Origin: Betaproteobacteria bacterium
GTDB lineage: Bacteria; Acidobacteriota; Terriglobia; Acidiferrales; UBA7541
Length of the DNA stretch: 64,000 nt
Assembly: GCA_903970165.1 (NCBI GenBank)
Contig: CAJCHZ010000027.1
Span: 105,863 to 169,862 of the forward strand
Direction: 5' to 3'
Shown here: in pieces, positions 58,526 to 64,000 of the stretch
Layout of the letters: each line of letters starts with the position of its first letter
Numbering within the stretch: the stretch's first letter is position 1
Made by a program: the position numbers and the translations under genes
The notes under the pieces: model-generated
What the model saw: the letters and a program-made list of their open reading frames with translations, nothing else
What the model was told of the DNA's origin: nothing
The model's database searches: none

Positions 58526-58975
58526 ATGCGAGCCGTCGTCCAAAGGGTCAGCCGCGCGCGTGTGATTGTCGAGGGCAACGTTGCGGGCGAAATCGGCCCG
58601 GGACTGATGATTTTGCTCGGCGTTGGAAAAGAGGACACTTCGACCGTCGCGTCTTCCATGGCAGAAAAAGCCGCTCACCTGCGCATCTTTGCAGACGACC
58701 AGGGAAAAATGAACCTCTCGCTCCTCGACGTCAAGGGCAGCGCGCTGGTCGTTTCCCAATTCACGCTTTACGCCGACGCGCGCGGACAGCGCCGGCCAAG
58801 TTTCATCTCCGCGGCTCCGCCCGATAAGGCCAATGCGCTCTACAAAGAATTTATAGCGGCGATGCAAGGACTCGGCATAATCGTGGCAACAGGAATTTTT
58901 CGAACCATGATGTCCGTGGAGCTGGTGAATGAAGGTCCGCTTACGATCCTCCTCGACTCTGACAAAACGTTCTAA
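58526..58975 (+). CDS. dtd: D-aminoacyl-tRNA deacylase
   Basis: Hydrolyses D-amino acids mischarged onto tRNA. The 149-residue product begins [17 protein letters not shown]. It carries the active-site SQFTLYAD (about 77-84) and the C-terminal NEGPLT, which stands for the usual NxGPVT cross-subunit Gly-cisPro motif. Normal family length. The AlkD-like gene overlaps its 3' end by 47 bases. Confidence 0.95.
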   Translation: MRAVVQRVSRARVIVEGNVAGEIGPGLMILLGVGKEDTSTVASSMAEKAAHLRIFADDQGKMNLSLLDVKGSALVVSQFTLYADARGQRRPSFISAAPPDKANALYKEFIAAMQGLGIIVATGIFRTMMSVELVNEGPLTILLDSDKTF

Positions 58976-59693
58976 CTCCACCCGCCGCACCAAGCCCACC
59001 GGGAAGTGGACAAAAGAGTCGGCGTTGGGCGAATTGAAAAGGCTTGCCGACCCGAAGGTGCGCGCAAAGTTGGCTTACTTCGGTGTCAACGTTCCCGAGG
59101 CGTACGGAATTTCCGCGCCAGTGCTTCACGCTTTCGCACGCCACATCGGAAGAGACCATGAGCTTGCGGAGCAACTCTGGGACTCCGGCATTCACGAAGC
59201 AAGACTCGTTGCGCCGCTGATCGCTGAACCTGAAAAAGTGACCTCCGCGCAAATGGAGAGGTGGGTGCGCGGTTTCGATTCCTGGGATGTTGTTGATACG
59301 GTGTGCTGCTATCTTTATGCCCAGGCAAAACCTGCCTGGAACAAAATCCATGAGTGGAGCGCCCGGAAGCGCGAATTTGAAAAGCGCGCCGCATTCGCTC
59401 TGGCGGCCTACCTGAGCTATAAAGACAAGGAAGCGGCAGACGCGCGATTCGAGCAGTTTCTTTCCGTGATTGAACGCGAGGCATACGATGACCGGAATTT
59501 CGTGAAAAAAGCCGTGAACTGGGCTCTTCGCAACATCGGAAAGAGGAATCTGCGCCTAAACAAGCTGGCGATATTGTGTGCCGGGCGCATCCACCAGCAG
59601 GATTCCCGCGCGGCGCGCTGGATCGCTGCGGACGCGCTTCGCGAGTTGGAGAGCGCGGCGGTACAAACGCGTCTGCGGCGCAAGGCAGGTTGA
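58929..59693 (+). CDS. DNA alkylation repair (AlkD-like) HEAT-repeat protein
   Basis: A 254-residue helical protein of the AlkD/AlkC family, which removes bulky or cationic alkylated bases. Features include [53 protein letters not shown] (Trp/Asp catalytic region) and [17 protein letters not shown]. The start at 58929 overlaps dtd; the family region begins at about residue 30, so a later start is possible. Confidence 0.88.
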   Translation: MKVRLRSSSTLTKRSNSTRRTKPTGKWTKESALGELKRLADPKVRAKLAYFGVNVPEAYGISAPVLHAFARHIGRDHELAEQLWDSGIHEARLVAPLIAEPEKVTSAQMERWVRGFDSWDVVDTVCCYLYAQAKPAWNKIHEWSARKREFEKRAAFALAAYLSYKDKEAADARFEQFLSVIEREAYDDRNFVKKAVNWALRNIGKRNLRLNKLAILCAGRIHQQDSRAARWIAADALRELESAAVQTRLRRKAG

Positions 59694-59696
59694 ACA

Positions 59697-60152
59697 ATGC
59701 CTACGAAAGCTGAAAATCGGATCATGAAAGTGCGCCGCGCGCGCATAAGCGATGCGGCGCGCCTGGCGGAACTTAGCGGGGAACTTGGCTATCCCACGAC
59801 AGCCTCGGAGATGACCGCGAGAATAAACAAACTCAAGCCCGCCTCACAGAATGCGTTATTTGTTGCGGAATCCCGCGACGCGGGAGTTGTCGGCTGGGCC
59901 CATGTGAGCGTTAACCATCTGGTGGAAGTTGGGACCCGCGCCGAGTTGAACGGCCTCATTGTTGCCGCCCGACAGCGGAGCCTCGGGGCTGGCGCGCGGC
60001 TGCTCAAGGCCGCGGAAGATTGGGCGCGCAAGCATGGCTGCCCCGGCATGTCCGTCCGATCCAATGTGATTCGCGACCGCGCCCACAAATTCTACGAACG
60101 GGAAGGCTACGAGCACTACAAAACGCAAAAGGCCTTCCGCAAATCTCTTTGA
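59697..60152 (+). CDS. GNAT family N-acetyltransferase
   Basis: A 151-residue acetyltransferase. After an optional nine-residue extension (ATG 59697 or 59724), KVRRARISDAARLAELSGELGYP is typical. The acetyl-CoA site is LNGLIVAARQRSLGAGARLLKAAEDWARK (split). The end reads RAHKFYEREGYEHYKTQKAFRK. It begins three bases after the AlkD-like gene stop, so it is in the same operon. The substrate is unknown. Confidence 0.87.
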   Translation: MPTKAENRIMKVRRARISDAARLAELSGELGYPTTASEMTARINKLKPASQNALFVAESRDAGVVGWAHVSVNHLVEVGTRAELNGLIVAARQRSLGAGARLLKAAEDWARKHGCPGMSVRSNVIRDRAHKFYEREGYEHYKTQKAFRKSL

Positions 60153-60261
60153 GTCTCTTCCAACCGCGAATCCAATAGCTCCTTTTCAGACGCTTGTTGC
60201 ATCCAACGCCCGAATCCATTTGTTGGGTTCCGCGCGCTCTTTGTATGGAATGGCAACATAT

Positions 60262-60276
60262 ATCGCATTACGATAC
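60262..60276. promoter_or_regulatory. Candidate MarR operator
   Basis: Inverted repeat TATCG-CATTA-CGATA lies 10-24 bases before the marR-type start codon. Its size and place fit an autoregulatory MarR site, but this is inference from position and symmetry only. Confidence 0.4.
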
Positions 60277-60285
60277 ACTTAAGCT

Positions 60286-60759
60286 ATGGCTGCTGAGATT
60301 ACACCCTCCGAGTACCGCGCTCTTGCCGAGCTGCGCTACCGCATCCGGCACTTCTTGCGCGAAGGTGACGCCAAAGCTCGTGCCGTCGGTCTCGAGCCCC
60401 AGCAATACCTCCTGCTCCTCGCCATACGCGGCCTCCCGGAAGGCAGTGAAGCGACCATCCAGACGCTCGCCGAGAGGCTGGCGCTTAAACATCACAGCCT
60501 CGTGGAGTTGGTTGACCGCCTGGAAACCCATGGCTACGTGCGCAGAACCCGCAGCCGCGACGATCGCCGCCGCGTCTTCGTCTCACTAACACTCCGCGGC
60601 GAGCGACTGCTCGAACAAGTCGCTCGGAACCGTATCAGCGAGCTTCGCAGCAGCGGAGAAACGCTCGTCGGCGCCATCGAAGCGCTCCTGGAACGCAAGC
60701 AACACAGTGGCAACAACACAAAAAAATCCAGGAGAGGGATGCGAGAGCAAAGTGCCTGA
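60286..60759 (+). CDS. MarR family transcriptional regulator
   Basis: A 157-residue winged-helix regulator. The recognition region is TIQTLAERLALKHHSLVELVDRLETHGYVRR (about 47-77) and the wing is RSRDDRRRVFVSLTLRGERLL (about 78-98), the classic MarR DxRxxxxxLT pattern. It lies 22 bases upstream of a ClC-type channel gene and probably regulates it. The effector is unknown. An inverted repeat overlaps its leader. Confidence 0.92.
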   Translation: MAAEITPSEYRALAELRYRIRHFLREGDAKARAVGLEPQQYLLLLAIRGLPEGSEATIQTLAERLALKHHSLVELVDRLETHGYVRRTRSRDDRRRVFVSLTLRGERLLEQVARNRISELRSSGETLVGAIEALLERKQHSGNNTKKSRRGMREQSA

Positions 60760-60781
60760 CAGTGCCGAGAGCCATTCATAA

Positions 60782-62524
60782 ATGACCGACGCCCCAGAAC
60801 AGACTCAGGGAAGCTGGTGGAAATTCCCGGTACGCCATTGGAACGCGCTGCTCAATCAGCGCGAAGAGCAGGTTTTCCTCGCGCTGACATTGCTGATCGG
60901 CGCCCTGGTTGGCCTGATGGCCGTTGCGTTCATCTTTCTGACCGAACGTGTCGGTTCTCGCCTTTATCCGGTAGGCAGCCCGGCATGGCATCGCGTGCTC
61001 ATCCCCATCGTAGGCTCGCTCTTGATGGGCTATTTGCTTTACCGCTTTTTTCCGGATGCGCGCGGCAGCGGTATCCCGCAGACAAAGGCCGCTCTCTATG
61101 CCCGCGAAGGCCGGATCACCGCGGGGACCGCGTTTGGAAAATTTTTCTGCACTTCCGCGACCCTGGCCAGCGGCATTCCTCTTGGACGCGAAGGTCCAAC
61201 CGTGCAAGTCGGCGCGGGAATCGCCTCCGTCCTCGGCCGTCATCTCGGCTTGCGCCCGGAAAAAGTAAAAGCACTGCTTCCCGTCGCGGCAGCTGCGGCC
61301 ATCGCAGCTGCGTTCAACACGCCCTTGGCTGCTGTGCTGTTTTCACTTGAGGAAGTCGTCGGCGATCTTCACGCCCCTGTGTTGGGTTCTGTGGTGCTCG
61401 CCTCGGCCACCTCATGGGCGGTGCTCCGGCTTCTTTTGGGCAACAATCCACTCTTCCAGGTTCCGCAATACCAGCTCGTGAATCCCTGGGAATTTGCAAT
61501 GTACGCCGTGCTCGGCATCGCCGGGGGACTCGTCTCTGTAGCCTTCACAAAAATGCTGCTCGCCATGAGAGCGCGGTTCTTGAATTTTCCCCGCAAGACC
61601 ACCTGGTTCCAGCCCGTTGCCGGCGGCTTGCTGGTTGGCATGATGGGCTGGTTTGTGCCGCAAGTTCTCGGCGTCGGTTATGAGCACGTAGGGGCTGTCC
61701 TCAATGGCGGCATGGCCCTCAAACTGATGGTCTTGCTCCTGGTCTTGAAGCTTTTCGCGGTAACCACTTGCTACGCCTCCGGAAACGCCGGTGGCATATT
61801 CGGCCCGAGCCTGTTTCTTGGTTCCATGCTCGGAGGTATTGTCGGAACCATAGCCCACCATTTTTTCCCGAATCATACGGCGACACCAGGCGCCTACGCG
61901 CTAGTGGGTATGGGAGCTGTTTTCGCGGGAATCGTGCGCGCTCCCATGACCTCGGTCGTCATGATTTTTGAAACCACGCGCGACTATGCCGTTATCGTTC
62001 CGCTGATGATTTCCAATCTGATGAGCCTTTTCATTGCCTCGCGCCTCCAGAAGCAGCCTATCTACGAAGCCTTGGCTCGTCAGGACGGCATTCACCTGCC
62101 GAGTGCGGAGTCCCGGGACCAGGAGGGTCATCTTCAGGTAATTTTGGCGATGAGGCCGGCTAAGGAAATTTTGTTGGTAGACATGACGTTACAGGAAGCT
62201 CTGGAGAAAATTCGCTCCAGCGAATCGACAGCATGGCCCGTTATCGCTACCGAAGGAGTGGTTGGCGTTCTCACTTTCGGAAAACTTCAACAAACTGCCG
62301 CTACCGGCCCGGAAACAAATCGATTAAGAGATCTGATAGATGGGAATGACTTCCCGCACCTACACGTGGACCATCCGCTCAGTCTTGCCTTGGAACGCAT
62401 GGGCGCATGCCAGGTAAACGCGCTACCAGTTGTGAACCGCGGGAGTGTGCATAAACTCGAAGGCATCGTAACGCTGAAAGACGTCTTAGCCCTCTATGGA
62501 GTCGGTCCCCAAGAGAAAGCGTAA
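60782..62524 (+). CDS. ClC-family chloride channel/antiporter with CBS domains
   Basis: A 580-residue inner-membrane protein. Selectivity motifs are GSGIPQTK (about 96-103), GREGPTVQVGAG (about 136-147, with the gating Glu of antiporters) and GGIFGPSLFLG (about 337-347). Residues about 455-575 form two CBS domains (MTLQEALEKIRSSESTAWPV and HPLSLALERMGACQVNALPV). The intact gating Glu suggests Cl-/H+ exchange. Operon with the marR-type gene. Confidence 0.93.
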   Translation: MTDAPEQTQGSWWKFPVRHWNALLNQREEQVFLALTLLIGALVGLMAVAFIFLTERVGSRLYPVGSPAWHRVLIPIVGSLLMGYLLYRFFPDARGSGIPQTKAALYAREGRITAGTAFGKFFCTSATLASGIPLGREGPTVQVGAGIASVLGRHLGLRPEKVKALLPVAAAAAIAAAFNTPLAAVLFSLEEVVGDLHAPVLGSVVLASATSWAVLRLLLGNNPLFQVPQYQLVNPWEFAMYAVLGIAGGLVSVAFTKMLLAMRARFLNFPRKTTWFQPVAGGLLVGMMGWFVPQVLGVGYEHVGAVLNGGMALKLMVLLLVLKLFAVTTCYASGNAGGIFGPSLFLGSMLGGIVGTIAHHFFPNHTATPGAYALVGMGAVFAGIVRAPMTSVVMIFETTRDYAVIVPLMISNLMSLFIASRLQKQPIYEALARQDGIHLPSAESRDQEGHLQVILAMRPAKEILLVDMTLQEALEKIRSSESTAWPVIATEGVVGVLTFGKLQQTAATGPETNRLRDLIDGNDFPHLHVDHPLSLALERMGACQVNALPVVNRGSVHKLEGIVTLKDVLALYGVGPQEKA

Positions 62525-62611
62525 CCAAAATGGGATTTCTTGCGCAACTTTGCGACTACCGTTAAGCAACAAAAGGGAAGCTCCCGCATCCTATAGACTT
62601 GCGGAGAACAA

Positions 62612-63610
62612 ATGGACTACGTCAATCTTGGCAAAACCGGCCTCAAAGTCTCTCGCATATGTCTGGGCTGCATGACCTACGGCGCGCCGGCGACAGGTAA
62701 CGTCAAGCCCGGCAGCCATGCGTGGGCTCTTAACGAAGAGGAGAGCCAGCCCTTTCTGCGCCAAGCGCTCGAGCTGGGAATCAATTTCTTCGATACTGCC
62801 AACGTCTATTCGGCGGGTGCCAGCGAAGAAGTGCTCGGACGATTCCTCAAAGCCAATGTACGTCGCGAGACCGTTGTTGTTGCCACCAAAGCGAACGGTG
62901 TGATGCGCGACGAACCGAACGGCCGAGGTCTCTCACGAAAAGCTCTCTTCTACGAGCTCGATCAAAGTCTCCGTCGTCTTGGCACCGATTATGTCGACCT
63001 CTACCAAACGCACCGCTGGGACCACGAAACGCCGATCGAGGAAACTCTTGAGGCGCTGCACGACTTGGTGAAGTCAGGCAAGGTTCGCTACATCGGCGCT
63101 TCTTCCATGTACGCTTGGCAGTTCACCAAAGCCCTCTACCTTGCAGATCTTCACGGCTGGACTCGTTTTGTCTCTATGCAGAATTATTACAACCTGCTCT
63201 ACCGCGAAGAGGAACGCGAGATGATGCCGCTTTGCCACTCCGAAGGTATCGGCGTTATTCCCTGGAGCCCGCTCGCGCGCGGCCGCTTGGGTCGCCCGTG
63301 GCAGGGTGAGAGCACCAAGCGACTTGAGACGGATCAGTTTGGCAAGACCTTGTACTCGAAAACCGAAGAGGCCGACCACAGGGTTGTGGACCGGTTGGGC
63401 GAGATCTCGGAAAAGCGAGGCGCTCCCCGGGCACAGCTTGCTCTTGCCTGGATGCTCGTAAAGCCCTATGTCACCTCGCCCATCGTTGGCGCCACCAAGC
63501 CACACCATCTGACGGACGCGGTTGCAGCCCTCTCCTTACGCCTCACGCCAGAGGAAACTTCCTCTCTCGAAGAGCCCTACACGCCGCATCCAGTTCTCGG
63601 CTTCAGTTGA
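62612..63610 (+). CDS. Aldo/keto reductase
   Basis: A 332-residue NADPH-dependent oxidoreductase of the TIM-barrel AKR family. Tetrad residues are Asp and Tyr in FFDTANVYSAG (about 60-70), Lys in VVATKANG and His in YQTHRWDHETP. IPWSPLARGRLGRP and PIVGATKPHHLTDAV form the cofactor pocket. Close in pattern to YajO/general stress protein 69-like enzymes. Substrate unknown. Stands alone, 87 bases after the ClC gene. Confidence 0.92.
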   Translation: MDYVNLGKTGLKVSRICLGCMTYGAPATGNVKPGSHAWALNEEESQPFLRQALELGINFFDTANVYSAGASEEVLGRFLKANVRRETVVVATKANGVMRDEPNGRGLSRKALFYELDQSLRRLGTDYVDLYQTHRWDHETPIEETLEALHDLVKSGKVRYIGASSMYAWQFTKALYLADLHGWTRFVSMQNYYNLLYREEEREMMPLCHSEGIGVIPWSPLARGRLGRPWQGESTKRLETDQFGKTLYSKTEEADHRVVDRLGEISEKRGAPRAQLALAWMLVKPYVTSPIVGATKPHHLTDAVAALSLRLTPEETSSLEEPYTPHPVLGFS

Positions 63611-63712
63611 TCTGGCAGGTCCGCTGGAACACTTCGCGGTATAGGATTATCTCTGATCTATATGAGCTAATTGATTTATGCTCCCACTGCTCGGCTTGGC
63701 TTTCCATCGGTC

Positions 63713-63964
63713 ATGCTCTTCAAAACGCAAAGCGCCTCAGTCTATGGCATAGATGCCTACCTCGTTGACGTGGAAGTCGACGTCGGGTCGGCATACATGA
63801 AGGACTTTAACGTCGTCGGCCTTCCCGACAATGCCGTCAAAGAAAGCCGCGAACGTATTAACCTGAATTCCGAAATTGAAGGCGGTTTCATCGAGATTCC
63901 TTGGTCTATTTTGGTTCAGGTTGCTGTTTCTGGATGCAACTTCGGCGAAGTTGCGGTGCCGTAA
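63713..63964 (+). pseudogene. Truncated ComM/YifB-like (Mg chelatase-like ATPase) gene
   Basis: Residues 1-51 are a good match to the N-terminus of ComM/YifB, the branch-migration helicase of natural transformation: MLFKTQSASVYGIDAYLVDV and FNVVGLPDNAVKESRERI. After that the sequence no longer fits (NLNSEIEGGFIEIPW...) and a TAA ends it at residue 84, whereas intact proteins have about 500 residues. Only 36 bases of window remain after the stop, so whether the rest of the gene exists in another frame cannot be seen. Confidence 0.78.
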
Positions 63965-64000
63965 GCTAAGACATTCTCCAGCAACGGGATGCGCCGTTGC

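Overview
The window looks like a chromosomal segment of a soil-type Acidobacteriota (class Acidobacteriia/Terriglobia). This is an inference from gene content: a CRTAC1-type FG-GAP/UnbV protein, an 824-residue duplicated 'orphan' ABC permease with no ATPase beside it, a tricorn-like S41 protease, an isoquinoline-oxidoreductase-like molybdenum operon, an ECF42 sigma factor with its DGPF partner, and short REP-like palindromes between genes. No phage, plasmid or CRISPR signal was seen. The only mobile DNA is one decayed DDE transposase.

Layout. 0-4.5 kb: truncated nagB divergent from a sodium:solute symporter, then CRTAC1. 4.5-7.8 kb (minus): (2Fe-2S) subunit, molybdopterin subunit and di-haem cytochrome, translationally coupled. 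8-10 kb: DGPF/YCII protein and ECF42 sigma factor separated by a large hairpin. 10-15 kb: NIPSNAP protein, small beta protein, VOC-SpoIIE phosphatase fusion, HbpS/GlcG-like protein, YdeI-like protein and a PfkB sugar kinase. 15-21 kb (minus): a complete RND efflux operon. 21.5 kb: one tRNA with anticodon CAT. 22-30 kb: secreted small proteins, a C-terminal processing protease, DinB, an O-methyltransferase, an esterase, an M20 peptidase and a PilZ protein. 30-37.6 kb (minus): the orphan permease, an M29 aminopeptidase and three ATP-dependent amide ligases (ATP-grasp, permuted ATP-grasp, GCS2). 37.8-41.2 kb: transposase remnant, DHOR-type di-haem protein, zinc ribbon and rpsU. 41.6-46.3 kb: glgC, eno, GNAT, DUF1287 and DUF4870. 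46.3-51.3 kb: methyltransferase divergent from thiC-SDR-Rieske, then EVE and cyclase proteins. 51.4-57.5 kb: an M16 peptidase pair and tricorn protease. 57.6-64 kb: mutM, dtd, an AlkD-like protein, GNAT, MarR-ClC, an aldo/keto reductase and a broken comM.

Most genes belong to recognisable families. The least explained unit is the amide-ligase cluster at about 33.9-37.6 kb, which probably makes or modifies a small peptide-like product and has an aminopeptidase next door. Other items worth attention are the hairpin and repeats at 8.5 kb, the VOC-phosphatase fusion, the duplicated helical secreted protein at 22.9 kb and the abruptly ending comM. All calls come from reading the sequence; no database search was run.
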